From Micrococcaceae bacterium Sec5.1 (lineage in GTDB: Bacteria; Actinomycetota; Actinomycetes; Actinomycetales; Micrococcaceae), in assembly GCA_039636795.1 (NCBI GenBank), contig CP143430.1, positions 3,038,001 to 3,102,000 on the forward strand: DNA of 64,000 nt. The letters are read 5' to 3'. A program made the position numbers and the translations under genes. The stretch's first letter is position 1, and each line of letters starts with the position of its first letter. Positions 52,459 through 61,070 of the stretch are shown piece after piece. The notes under the pieces were generated by a model, which had not been told where the DNA came from, did not search any database, and worked only from the letters and a program-made list of their open reading frames with translations.

Positions 52459-53799
52459 ATGTTAAGCACCACCCGGCAGCCGCAAGCGCTGCGTAAGACC
52501 CCACGAAAAGCCGCACTCGCCTCTTTTCTGGGAAGCACCCTGGAGTACTACGACTTCTTCATCTACGGTTCGGCTGCCGCCCTGGTTTTCGGCCCGTTGT
52601 TCTTTCCGTCCGAGGACCCTGCAATGGGACTCATCGGGGCATTCGCTACCTTTGGAGTCGCGTATGTTGCCCGCCCGGTAGGCGGCATGGTCATGGGACA
52701 CTTCGGCGACAAGCTGGGCCGGAAGAAGGTCCTGCTCATCACCCTGGGGGTGATGGGCACCGCGTCCCTGGGCATCGGTTTCCTGCCCAGCTACAGCCAG
52801 ATCGGCATTTGGGCGCCAATCCTGCTGGTGATTGGTCGGCTGGCACAAGGCTTCTCGGCCGGTGGGGAATCAGCGGGCGCCTCTACCCTGACCTTGGAAC
52901 ACTCCCCGGAGGGCCGCCGTGGCTTCTTCACCAGTTTTGTGATGACCGGCTACGCCTCCGGAATGGTCCTCGCAACGCTCGTGTTCATCCCAATAGCTGC
53001 GTTGCCCACTGAAGCACTCATGAGCTGGGGTTGGCGCATTCCATTCTGGTTGTCCATCGTGGTCCTGGCCATCGCCTACTGGGTGCGCACACATTTGGAC
53101 GAGACGCCGGTATTCGAGGAAGCAAAGGACCGCCAAGCGGTAGCACCGATGCCGATCCGCGAGGTCCTGCGCTTCCAGTCCGGGGACGTGATCAGGGTAG
53201 TGGGCATGTCCATCATGTCCGTCATGCAAACCATATTCACGGTGTTTGGCCTCTCCTACGCCACAGGATCGGCGGGCTTTGACAAAGCATCGATCCTGAC
53301 GGTGAACGCCGTAGCTATTGGATTGTCGATGTTCGTGATGCCTTTGGCTGCGAAGCTCTCTGACAGAGTGGGGCGCAGGCCGCTTCTCCTGACGGCTGCC
53401 CTCGGCTGCTCGGTCACGATCTTCGCCTATTTCGCCGCGTTGTCCACCGGCAACATCATGCTGGTCTTTGCTGCAGCATTTGCCAACATGACGCTGCTCT
53501 ATTCCTGCTTCAACGGCATCTGGCCAGCCTACTTCGCCGAGCTGTTCGCCTCACCGGTCCGTTATTCCGGCATGGCTTTGGGAAACCAGCTTGGTTTGGT
53601 GGTCGCTGGATTTGGACCGTTGATCGCCGGACTCCTCCTGGGTAAGGGCCACGACGGCTGGCTACCTGTCGCGGGCTTCGCGGTCCTCTGCATGCTCATC
53701 GCAGCAGTGGCAGCTTTCTTCTCCCGCGAAACGGCAAGAACGCCCATTGACGAGCTCGGCTCGCCGTACTGGCTTGGGGTGGCCGCTAGGAAACAGTAA
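52459..53799 (+). CDS. MHS-family metabolite:H+ symporter
   Basis: A 446-residue MFS permease of the metabolite:H+ symporter group, such as shikimate, citrate or proline/betaine carriers. The loop motif is MGHFGDKLGRKKVL, and the N-terminal YYDFFIYGSAAALVFG is typical of MHS. Twelve hydrophobic segments are visible. It ends the IclR-led catabolic operon and most likely imports its substrate. The stop overlaps the PaaX-type gene by 14 bases. Confidence 0.88.
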   Translation: MLSTTRQPQALRKTPRKAALASFLGSTLEYYDFFIYGSAAALVFGPLFFPSEDPAMGLIGAFATFGVAYVARPVGGMVMGHFGDKLGRKKVLLITLGVMGTASLGIGFLPSYSQIGIWAPILLVIGRLAQGFSAGGESAGASTLTLEHSPEGRRGFFTSFVMTGYASGMVLATLVFIPIAALPTEALMSWGWRIPFWLSIVVLAIAYWVRTHLDETPVFEEAKDRQAVAPMPIREVLRFQSGDVIRVVGMSIMSVMQTIFTVFGLSYATGSAGFDKASILTVNAVAIGLSMFVMPLAAKLSDRVGRRPLLLTAALGCSVTIFAYFAALSTGNIMLVFAAAFANMTLLYSCFNGIWPAYFAELFASPVRYSGMALGNQLGLVVAGFGPLIAGLLLGKGHDGWLPVAGFAVLCMLIAAVAAFFSRETARTPIDELGSPYWLGVAARKQ

Positions 53800-54649
53800 C
53801 CATCGCGCTTCCCTCCAAGGTGCGGCGCACGAACTCCGCGCTTGGTTCCGCGTAGGCCTCCACAATCCGTTTGAACAGCGCAGTGCCTTCGGCCCCGGGC
53901 CAGTCTTCAGGCAGGAATGTACCGGGCAGCCCGGGGTCGAGGTAGGGGATGATCCGCCAGCGGTCGATGCATTGGACGTACCTGGCAAAGGCCCCCTGGG
54001 TCGCTTCGATCCCGTCGCTGTCCGGTTCAGGCACCGCGGCGCCGTGCTCCCGGATGAAATCCTTGTGCAGCTCCGCCACCGAATCCAAATCCCACCAAGC
54101 TGACGCAGCGTCCTGGAGGGTGCCGCCCACCAGTGGGGTTTGCGTGACGAAGAGGGTTGCCATCCCTCGGAGTCCGAGGTCGGCAAGGATTTCCTCCACC
54201 TCGCCGCGAAGGGTATCCGGGCAAATCCACAAGCCGGCGGCCACAGTCCCGCACCCAATCCAGTGGAGCCTTCGCCGCAACTGATGGCGCTTCTCCCGCT
54301 CGGTCTCCGGAATCGAAAAGGACACCAGGCACCATGGATCGGACGGTGACATGCTGATGGGGTTGTAAATGCGGCGGTCGCCGCGGGCCAGCATGGTGGC
54401 CGCTCCCTCGGTCAGGGTGAATCCGGGTATCCCGTCGCGTGTCTCCTGCAGCACCACGTCCTTCTTCCGGAGGCGGCCCAGGGCCGTCCGGGTCACTGTC
54501 CCGGATGTGCCCAGGGCCTCCATGAGGACGACGATGTCCTTGGCCGACATCCATCCGCCGGCTTCCCGCAAGTACAAGCCGATGACTGTTCGCAGCAACG
54601 ATGTGGTACTCCCGGGACGGGAGTCCATATCGTCAAGGACGGCACTCAC
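53786..54649 (-). CDS. PaaX-family transcriptional regulator
   Basis: A 287-residue regulator of the PaaX type. An N-terminal winged helix (MSAKDIVVLMEALGTSGTVTRTALGRLRKKDVV in pieces) and the central PaaX domain (SPSDPWCLVSFSIPETEREKR) are visible. PaaX in other bacteria represses phenylacetate genes. Here its gene is the last of the tryptophan dioxygenase/kynureninase operon and overlaps kynU by 4 bases, which suggests control of kynurenine catabolism. A candidate palindrome lies at the operon promoter. Confidence 0.85.
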   Translation of the reverse strand: MSAVLDDMDSRPGSTTSLLRTVIGLYLREAGGWMSAKDIVVLMEALGTSGTVTRTALGRLRKKDVVLQETRDGIPGFTLTEGAATMLARGDRRIYNPISMSPSDPWCLVSFSIPETEREKRHQLRRRLHWIGCGTVAAGLWICPDTLRGEVEEILADLGLRGMATLFVTQTPLVGGTLQDAASAWWDLDSVAELHKDFIREHGAAVPEPDSDGIEATQGAFARYVQCIDRWRIIPYLDPGLPGTFLPEDWPGAEGTALFKRIVEAYAEPSAEFVRRTLEGSAMVTVS

Positions 54650-55884
54650 AGCAGTTCGGCGAGGGCGTCGCGGATAGCGGTCACTCCCAGCTCAACCTCG
54701 GCGTAGCTCGTGCTCAAGGGAGACAGGCCGATGCGCAGACCATGCGGGGGACGGAAGTCAGGGATGACGCCCTGCTCCCACAGTTTGGCTGTGACGTCGG
54801 CAAAGAGCGGGTGGTCCACCGTGATGTGCGAGCCACGCTCGGCAGCATCGCGGGGGCTCACGATTTCCACGCCAAGTGGCACCAGGAGTTCTTCGGCGAG
54901 GGCAATCGCGTACTCCGTTAGTTTGACGGACTTCTCCCGGACCGCATCCATGCCCACGGAGGCGATCAGTTCCACCATGTCGTTGATTGGCTGCATGGCA
55001 AGAACCGGAGGAGTACCCGTGATGAACCGGCGGATTCCCTCTGCGGGGCGGTAGGAATCCGTCATGCCAAACGGATTGTCCGCCCCCATCCAGCCCCAAA
55101 TTGGCTGCTGGAGCACGTCCTGCCGTGAGGCGTTGACATATGCGAACGCGGGGGAGCCCGGACCACCGTTGAGGTACTTGTAGGTGCAGCCGACGGCCAG
55201 GTCAACGTCCCAAGCATCAAGTTCCAACGGCACGGAACCTACGGAATGGCACAGGTCCCAGAGCATGAGGGCACCGGCAGCATGTACTTTGCCGGTGATT
55301 GCCTTCGCGTCTGCAAGGAACCCCGAGCGGTAAGCCACATGGCTAAGAACCACGACGGCGGTCCGCTCGCCCAGGAGCCCGTCGAGATCCGCGGCACGGA
55401 CACCGCTGGAGGGGTTGGCCGCGATCCATTTGATGCTTGCCCCACGTTCTTTGGCGATCCCTTCGATGATGAAGCGGTCCGTGGGGAAGTTGTCGCGGTC
55501 AATGATGATCTCGTCACGCCCTGGCTGGGCATCTACGGCTGCCCGAATCAGCTTGTAGAGCATGACCGACGTCGAGTCGCCCACAGTGACCTGCCCCGGC
55601 GCCGCACCAAGCGCCACTTCGCCAATGCGGTCGCCCACGCGAGTAGGCTCATCCATCCATTGTTCGTCCCAGCCGCGGATCAGGCGGCTGCCCCAGGCGT
55701 CTTGCACAAACGACTGCAGGCTGGCAGCAGTTACCTTCAACGGGCGTCCGAGTGAGTTGCCGTCCAGATAAGAGGTGAGCTGCCCGGCGTCGGGCGTGTA
55801 GAAGGCCTCACGCTGGGCGGCGAGTGGATCTGCGGCGTCCAGCTCGGCCGACGTTGGCCATTGGGTCTGCTGGGCGGTAGTCAT
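54646..55884 (-). CDS. kynU: Kynureninase
   Basis: A 412-residue PLP enzyme that hydrolyses kynurenine to anthranilate and alanine. Landmarks are the GNSLGRPLK region near the N-terminus, the PLP Lys in GCTYKYLNGGPG, and RRFITGTPPVLAMQ. Its length is normal. It lies 36 bases downstream of kynA and overlaps the PaaX-type gene by 4 bases. No N-formylkynurenine formamidase is in the window, so that step must come from elsewhere. Confidence 0.93.
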   Translation of the reverse strand: MTTAQQTQWPTSAELDAADPLAAQREAFYTPDAGQLTSYLDGNSLGRPLKVTAASLQSFVQDAWGSRLIRGWDEQWMDEPTRVGDRIGEVALGAAPGQVTVGDSTSVMLYKLIRAAVDAQPGRDEIIIDRDNFPTDRFIIEGIAKERGASIKWIAANPSSGVRAADLDGLLGERTAVVVLSHVAYRSGFLADAKAITGKVHAAGALMLWDLCHSVGSVPLELDAWDVDLAVGCTYKYLNGGPGSPAFAYVNASRQDVLQQPIWGWMGADNPFGMTDSYRPAEGIRRFITGTPPVLAMQPINDMVELIASVGMDAVREKSVKLTEYAIALAEELLVPLGVEIVSPRDAAERGSHITVDHPLFADVTAKLWEQGVIPDFRPPHGLRIGLSPLSTSYAEVELGVTAIRDALAELL

Positions 55885-55920
55885 ATTTCCCTCCTGGGGA
55901 GTGGTGGGCCGGGTGTTTGC

Positions 55921-56790
55921 TTAGTTGCCGATCTCAGTACGGACGGCGTACAGCTCGGGGAAGAAGGTGAGATCAAGGGCGCGCTTGAGGAAGTCGACAC
56001 CTGAGGAGCCGCCGGTGCCCACCTTGAACCCGATGGTCCGCTGGACCGTACGCAGGTGGCGGAACCGCCAGGCCTGGAAGTTGTCTTCGACGTCCACCAG
56101 GTCTTCGCACGCCTCGTACAGCCCCCATTGGGTATCGTCCGATTCGTAGATCTTCTGGAAGACGGGGACCAGATCCTTGCGGAAGGTCCAGGGCTCGCTG
56201 GTGTCCCGTTCAAGGATGTCTGCCGGAATGTCATATCCGGCGCGGGCGAGCACCGCCAGGAAGGCGTCATACAGCGTGGGCTCTTCCAGCAGCCTGCTGA
56301 GCAGGGCATGTGCCTCGGGGTCGCTTTCGAAGACCCTCAGCATTCCACGGTTCTTGTTGCCCAGCAGGAATTCAACGCCACGGTATTGGTACGACTGGAA
56401 ACCTGAGGAACTGCCCAGGAAGCCGCGGAACTGAGCATACTCGCGAGGCGTGAGCGTACCCAGGACCGACCACTGTTCGGTCATGGTGCGCTGGATGGCC
56501 TTGACGCGGGCGATGCACTTGAGTGCCTTGCCAAGGTTGTCAAGGTCAAAGAGCCTGCGGGCTTCCAGCAGCTCATGAAGGACCAGCTTGAGCCAAAGCT
56601 CGCTGGTCTGGTGCTGGATGATGAACAGCAGTTCGTCGTGGTGCTCCGGCTGGCTGAGCGGATGCTGGGAGCTGAGCAGGTGGTCCAGGTCCAGATAGCC
56701 GCCATAGGACATCGCATGCCGGAAATCGGTGCGGACAGAGTCTTCAATGTGGCGGACACTTTGGGGGGAATGGACTGGGGGCTTTTCCAT
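55921..56790 (-). CDS. kynA: Tryptophan 2,3-dioxygenase
   Basis: A 289-residue haem dioxygenase that opens the indole ring of tryptophan to give N-formylkynurenine. Motifs are HDELLFIIQHQTSELWLKL, then the haem-ligand His and neighbours in RFRHLRTVQR and GTGGSSGVDFL. It is the first gene of the operon with kynU and the PaaX-type regulator. The promoter lies directly before the ATG (see separate entry), so the mRNA is probably leaderless. Confidence 0.93.
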   Translation of the reverse strand: MEKPPVHSPQSVRHIEDSVRTDFRHAMSYGGYLDLDHLLSSQHPLSQPEHHDELLFIIQHQTSELWLKLVLHELLEARRLFDLDNLGKALKCIARVKAIQRTMTEQWSVLGTLTPREYAQFRGFLGSSSGFQSYQYRGVEFLLGNKNRGMLRVFESDPEAHALLSRLLEEPTLYDAFLAVLARAGYDIPADILERDTSEPWTFRKDLVPVFQKIYESDDTQWGLYEACEDLVDVEDNFQAWRFRHLRTVQRTIGFKVGTGGSSGVDFLKRALDLTFFPELYAVRTEIGN

Positions 56791-56797
56791 ATCTTCG

Positions 56798-56825
56798 AGA
56801 TTATCACTTCCATGACGAACGTCAA
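56798..56825 (-). promoter_or_regulatory. kynA promoter with overlapping palindrome; leaderless mRNA
   Basis: Reading the minus strand, TTGACG (56825-56820) and TAATCT (56803-56798) are spaced 16 bases, a good sigma-70-type promoter. Only 7 bases separate the -10 from the kynA ATG, so transcription should start at or beside the start codon. A TGACG-AA-CGTCA palindrome (56813-56824) overlaps the -35. It is a candidate operator for the PaaX-type regulator. Confidence 0.65.
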
Positions 56826-56921
56826 GAGAATGATTTGATTTGTATGTTCTTCCCCTGAAGTTCTCCGCCGTACCGTACGCTGGGCTTGATACACCGGAAC
56901 CTGGGGGAAGGGAGGACGGCC

Positions 56922-57428
56922 ATGGCCTCCAACATGCCGGTGTCCATATATTTGGACGTCGACGGCGTGGTGAACCCGTTCGGACCCCAAGGCGTCACTG
57001 ATTGGGGCGGCGAGTGGAAAATCGCCGACGCCGGCATCCTTGACGTCGCGTTCGCGCCGGAGGCAGTGGCCGAACTGAACGAGATCTCGGAGCATCCCCT
57101 CGCCCGTTTTGTTTGGCTTACCACCTGGGAACGCCTTGCCCCGGAGTTCCTCTGCCCTGCCATTGGACTGAAGGGCGAGGACTGGCCTGTCCTCTCCAGC
57201 CAGGGCTGGGACCAAAGCCCGGAATGGTGGAAACTCGGCGCGCTCCAGAAGGACCTGGCCGCGATTGGGGCTGATCGCTTCGTATGGCTGGACGACCAAC
57301 TTGGCCAGGAGTCAGATGCCCGTTCCTGGGCCGAATACCACCAGGACCGTGTGCTTTGCATCTCACCGGATCCGCGTAAGGGGCTCTCCCGCCGCGATCT
57401 TGCCTCGGTCCGGACCTTCCTCGGTTGA
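56922..57428 (+). CDS. HAD-like hydrolase-related protein
   Basis: A 168-residue cytoplasmic protein. The N-terminal IYLDVDGVVNPFG has the DxD of HAD-like hydrolases; the second motif is likely FVWLTTWE, and the last acidic motif is RFVWLDDQLG. It resembles a family of small HAD-like proteins of unknown substrate. The ribosome site GGGAGG precedes ATG 56922. It is divergent from kynA with no shared function seen. Confidence 0.78.
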   Translation: MASNMPVSIYLDVDGVVNPFGPQGVTDWGGEWKIADAGILDVAFAPEAVAELNEISEHPLARFVWLTTWERLAPEFLCPAIGLKGEDWPVLSSQGWDQSPEWWKLGALQKDLAAIGADRFVWLDDQLGQESDARSWAEYHQDRVLCISPDPRKGLSRRDLASVRTFLG

Positions 57429-57522
57429 GCGAAGCGCCGGTAAATGTTTGTCGGCTCGGTGGTTGGCACGTAGGATTCTAAAGGTTTCAAGCCCGCCGGA
57501 TAGAGTGCGGCAAGTCCAGTCA

Positions 57523-57540
57523 GCTGAACATTGGCTGAAC
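57523..57540 (-). promoter_or_regulatory. PHO-box-like direct repeat upstream of the phosphate transporter
   Basis: On the minus strand two GTTCAGC units are repeated with an exact 11-base period (57540-57534 and 57529-57523). Actinobacterial PhoP boxes are direct repeats of GTTCACC-like units of 11 bases. The site lies 68-85 bases upstream of the PiT gene. It suggests PhoR-PhoP control, either activation or repression. Confidence 0.6.
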
Positions 57541-57607
57541 TATGCTGTGCATGGCAGGTATGGGGAAGTGGAACTGCTGAACGTCGACTCTGCAGATTGG
57601 GCAACAG

Positions 57608-58813
57608 GTGGAAATCACCTTCATGGTCGCGCTTGTCATAGCGTTGGCCCTATTCTTTGACTTCACCAACGGCTTTCATGACACAGCCAATGCGATGGCT
57701 ACGCCTATCGCTACGGGGGCGATCAAGCCCAAGACGGCGGTTGCCCTGGCTGCCGTGCTCAACCTTGTTGGGGCGTTCCTATCAACTGAAGTGGCAAAAA
57801 CCATTTCCGGTGGACTCATCCGGGAAGGCTCGGACGGTATCCACATCACGCCGGACATCATCTTTGCCGGCCTGATGGGTGCAATCCTCTGGAACATGGT
57901 CACCTGGCTCAAGGGCCTGCCCTCCAGTTCCTCCCACGCACTGTTCGGCGGCCTCATCGGCGCCGCCGTGGTGGGTATCGGAGTACACTCCATCAACTTT
58001 GAAACAGTGCTGCAGAAGGTGATCCTGCCGGCTGTCTTCGCACCACTCATCGCCGGCGCCGTGGCATACCTTTGCACGCGCCTGGCCTATGCGCTGACGT
58101 CCCGCCATGACCCGGAAACGGGCGACAAGCTCACGCAGAAACGCGGCGGTTTCCGGACAGGCCAGATCTTCACGTCCAGCCTCGTCGCCCTCGCGCACGG
58201 CACCAATGACGCCCAGAAGACCATGGGCATCATCACCCTGGTCCTCATCGCCGCAGGTACGCAGGCGCCTGGATCCGGTCCCCAGTTCTGGGTCGTGACC
58301 GCCTGTGCCCTGGCGATCGCCATCGGTACGTACGCCGGCGGATGGCGCATCATCCGCACCATGGGTTCGGGCTTGACCGAAGTGAAGCCTGCTCAAGGAT
58401 TCTCAGCGGAGACCAGCACGGCCTCCGCCATCCTGGCTTCTTCCCATTTGGGGTTCGCGCTCTCCACCACGCAGGTCGCCTCCGGCTCGGTCATTGGTTC
58501 CGGCTTGGGCCGAAAGGGCACCTCCGTGCGCTGGGGCACTGCGGGCAAGATCGCTTTGGGTTGGCTGTTTACCCTGCCGGCATCGGCCATCGTGGGCGGA
58601 CTTACCGCTCTGCTGGTGAACATCGGCGTCGTGGGCGTGGTCATTGCCGCCGTCGTAGGTAGCGCCGCCGTGGTCTTCATGTTTGTTGCGTCGCGCAAAT
58701 CGCATGTCGGCCACCACAACGCAGTGGAAGTCGAAGAGGCCGGCCACGCCGTGAAGTTCAGCAAGAAGAAGAAAACCCGAAAGTCCGTCAACAACAAGGA
58801 TGTGCAGCGATGA
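57608..58813 (+). CDS. PiT-family inorganic phosphate transporter
   Basis: A 401-residue low-affinity phosphate:H+ (metal phosphate) symporter. The two inverted signature repeats are DFTNGFHDTANAMATPI near the N-terminus and LVALAHGTNDAQKTMGI in the second half. About ten hydrophobic segments are present, and the C-terminal tail is basic (FSKKKKTRKS). The start is a GTG at 57608 with the conserved N-terminus EITFMVALVIALALFFD. A PHO-box-like repeat is upstream. It overlaps the next gene as ATGA. Confidence 0.92.
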   Translation: MEITFMVALVIALALFFDFTNGFHDTANAMATPIATGAIKPKTAVALAAVLNLVGAFLSTEVAKTISGGLIREGSDGIHITPDIIFAGLMGAILWNMVTWLKGLPSSSSHALFGGLIGAAVVGIGVHSINFETVLQKVILPAVFAPLIAGAVAYLCTRLAYALTSRHDPETGDKLTQKRGGFRTGQIFTSSLVALAHGTNDAQKTMGIITLVLIAAGTQAPGSGPQFWVVTACALAIAIGTYAGGWRIIRTMGSGLTEVKPAQGFSAETSTASAILASSHLGFALSTTQVASGSVIGSGLGRKGTSVRWGTAGKIALGWLFTLPASAIVGGLTALLVNIGVVGVVIAAVVGSAAVVFMFVASRKSHVGHHNAVEVEEAGHAVKFSKKKKTRKSVNNKDVQR

Positions 58814-59031
58814 AGTGGCTGGAATTGCTTCAGGTTGCCGGCGTCACGCTCGTTGCTGCCGTGACACTGGTGGTCCTTTACTCCCTGGGAGTACGCCTCA
58901 CCGCAATTGCAGGTGACGCCCAGCAGAAGTCGCCTGGACTCATCCGTTCCCTGGCCGTCGTATGTTTCGGCGTTTGCGGACTGGCCGTGCTGTTCGGCAT
59001 CTACTTGATCGTGCCCTACTTCGGAAAGTAA
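58810..59031 (+). CDS. Small membrane protein, 73 residues
   Basis: Two hydrophobic segments (about residues 8-28 and 46-68) linked by a short loop. No further motif is seen. It overlaps the PiT stop by 4 bases, so it is cotranslated and may be a small partner of the transporter; similar small proteins follow pitA in related actinobacteria as I recall. Confidence 0.75.
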   Translation: MKWLELLQVAGVTLVAAVTLVVLYSLGVRLTAIAGDAQQKSPGLIRSLAVVCFGVCGLAVLFGIYLIVPYFGK

Positions 59032-59123
59032 CGGCCTCTCTGGCAGCAAAGTCCTTTCGGGAGAATAATCAGCAGTGAAGTTACATCACTGCGTGATTGT
59101 GATCCGGCAGATGTGGGGCTGTC

Positions 59124-60113
59124 ATGAAGTGCCATTCCCGAAGCCATCTCATCGGACTGGCGCTGGTTCCGGTCCTGATGCTGGCACTTTCTGCCTGCGT
59201 TCCCAACGCTGCCTCACCAGGTAGTCCTTCTCCCAATCCGGCATCTCCCGCCACCACCGCAACGGCACCAGCGGTTCCCACCGCCGTCGATCCCACTGCC
59301 GGGCAGCCCGCCGGTCCGGCCGGCCCCGGGGCTCCACAGGCGGAAGCGCCCGTGGTGCGTTGGGTACCCATTGGGCCGGTGGGCCCCAACGATCCCACGT
59401 CCGGTCAGCGCTATCTCCTGCTGCAGCAATTCCAATGCGATGCCCTCGCCCAGAGCCTGGAAGGTGCGGAAGACGCTGCTGTCTGGCAAGCGGGCGCCGC
59501 TGTCTGCAAGGCACTCCAAAGCGGTTCCCAGCAGGACTGGCAGCGGGCTTCGAACGCCGTAGCAGCCACACCGCGCATACCCCAGACCCAGTGTCTCGAA
59601 TTCACGGTTGCCGCCACGTCAGCCTCTGCGATCGCCCAACACCGCAGCAACCCGGGAGTTCCACTAAAGCCCGAGACCGCCCCGGGTGAAGCTTGCCCTC
59701 GGCACTTGAGCGGCCTCACGGTGGTAGACAACGACCTGAGACCAGTGGCCGGCACAGCACGTGCCTCCGGCCCCCGAACAGGCGGAACTGTCGTCAGGCT
59801 GGATGGCTATTACGTCAGGGTTGGGGACATCCTGTTCGACGGCGTCCCGGCAGCTCCCGAAATAGTTGCCGGCGGCGGGGATTACGAAACGCTATACCTG
59901 AGGATGCCTCCGTCCGACGGCCGCGACTCCGTCCGCATCTCCATCACGGACACCGTGGACATCAGCGGAACCGTGACGTTCTTCTATGAAGATTCCACGC
60001 CCACCAGCACGGGCCCGGGTGGAACGCCTGGAACCCGGCCAAGTGATGGACCCACGCAGAGCGGCCCGCCAACCATTCCTTCCTTTGGCGCCTCCCCAAC
60101 GGCAACTCCATGA
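59124..60113 (+). CDS. Lipoprotein of unknown function
   Basis: A 329-residue lipoprotein: signal with lipobox LSAC (Cys at about 25), then a Pro/Ala/Thr-rich linker to about 75. The body has two folded parts, and the C-terminal one (about 215-290) reads like an IPT/TIG-type beta domain (VRLDGYYVRVGDILFDG, then TLYLRMPP). A Pro/Thr/Gly tail ends it. No enzyme motif is seen. It overlaps the membrane protein gene by 4 bases, so the two probably act together at the cell surface. Confidence 0.7.
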   Translation: MKCHSRSHLIGLALVPVLMLALSACVPNAASPGSPSPNPASPATTATAPAVPTAVDPTAGQPAGPAGPGAPQAEAPVVRWVPIGPVGPNDPTSGQRYLLLQQFQCDALAQSLEGAEDAAVWQAGAAVCKALQSGSQQDWQRASNAVAATPRIPQTQCLEFTVAATSASAIAQHRSNPGVPLKPETAPGEACPRHLSGLTVVDNDLRPVAGTARASGPRTGGTVVRLDGYYVRVGDILFDGVPAAPEIVAGGGDYETLYLRMPPSDGRDSVRISITDTVDISGTVTFFYEDSTPTSTGPGGTPGTRPSDGPTQSGPPTIPSFGASPTATP

Positions 60114-61057
60114 GCGTCCCCCAGGAGTCCGCTGCCTCACAGGAGTCCGCTGCCTCACAGGAGCCCGCTGCGTCACAAGAAGCCGAGGAGCGGAGCCTGG
60201 TCAACAACCGCTGGCAGCGGACCCTGGACGTCCTCTCCGTCATTGGTCCGCCCCTCACCGTGGCCACGGCGTTGTTGGTCTACTTCGGCTGGGCGCGTAC
60301 GGATGCCCAGGCGAAAGCCATGGGCCTGGACGTCAGCCTGTTCGGTTATACCGTGCAGGACTTTATCCTGCGGAGTATCCAGTCGCTCTTTCAGCCGTTG
60401 GCCTGGCTCGTGGTGATCGGGTTGTTGTGGCTCATGGTGGATAGGCTGGTTTCCCGACTCCTGGGCGCCGCACGCTACCGGACACTTCTGCGAAGAGCCG
60501 CCCTGGTAGTGCTGGTTCTTGGCTTCGCCTACGCGGCCGTGATGTGGGTGGCGATCGTGACCCAGCCGGAACGGATCCTGCTCTATGCGCCGTTCCTCAT
60601 CGCGGCCGGCCTACTTGTGGGGGCTTGGGGACTGAGCGTGCGCCGGCGGGCCGCCGATCCGGCCCAACGGGGACTCCGCGCCACCACTCCGCGCTCGCTC
60701 GAGAGATCCCTGGTGTTTGTCCTGGTCACCCTGCTTCTCTTCTGGGGTACGTCCGATTACGCGCAAGCCCTTGGGCGGGGCGCAGCCATCGATTACCAGG
60801 AACGGTCCAGTCTGCTGCCAACAGCCGTGGTGTACAGCAAGGAGCGGTTGGCCGTGACAGCGCCCAACGTCCATGAGGAGTCAGCTGGTACAGATGCCGT
60901 GCCGCTGTACCGGTACACAGGCCTGAGACTGCTGGTGGTCAGCGGCGGAAGAATCTTTCTACTGAACGACGGATGGACGCTTGCCCAGGGCCGGGTGGTG
61001 GTACTCCGCGATGATGGCAGTGTGCGTGTGGAGTATGGGAACGCCAACGCCAACTGA
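60110..61057 (+). CDS. Membrane protein with N-terminal 6-residue repeats
   Basis: A 315-residue protein. A soluble N-terminal tail with QESAAS repeats precedes hydrophobic segments at about 44-62, 98-116, 130-148, 153-170 and 198-213; the final 100 residues are soluble and beta-rich. I do not recognise the family. It is cotranslated with the lipoprotein gene (ATGA overlap), with which it may form a complex. Confidence 0.72.
   Translation: MSVPQESAASQESAASQEPAASQEAEERSLVNNRWQRTLDVLSVIGPPLTVATALLVYFGWARTDAQAKAMGLDVSLFGYTVQDFILRSIQSLFQPLAWLVVIGLLWLMVDRLVSRLLGAARYRTLLRRAALVVLVLGFAYAAVMWVAIVTQPERILLYAPFLIAAGLLVGAWGLSVRRRAADPAQRGLRATTPRSLERSLVFVLVTLLLFWGTSDYAQALGRGAAIDYQERSSLLPTAVVYSKERLAVTAPNVHEESAGTDAVPLYRYTGLRLLVVSGGRIFLLNDGWTLAQGRVVVLRDDGSVRVEYGNANAN
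60122..60175 (+). repeat. 18-base in-frame tandem repeat
   Basis: Three units of CAGGAGTCCGCTGCCTCA, the third with two changes, start at 60122, 60140 and 60158 and encode QESAAS, QESAAS and QEPAAS near the N-terminus of the membrane protein. Being a multiple of 3 they can change copy number without breaking the frame. Confidence 0.85.
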
Positions 61058-61070
61058 CTAGTCTGGGGCC

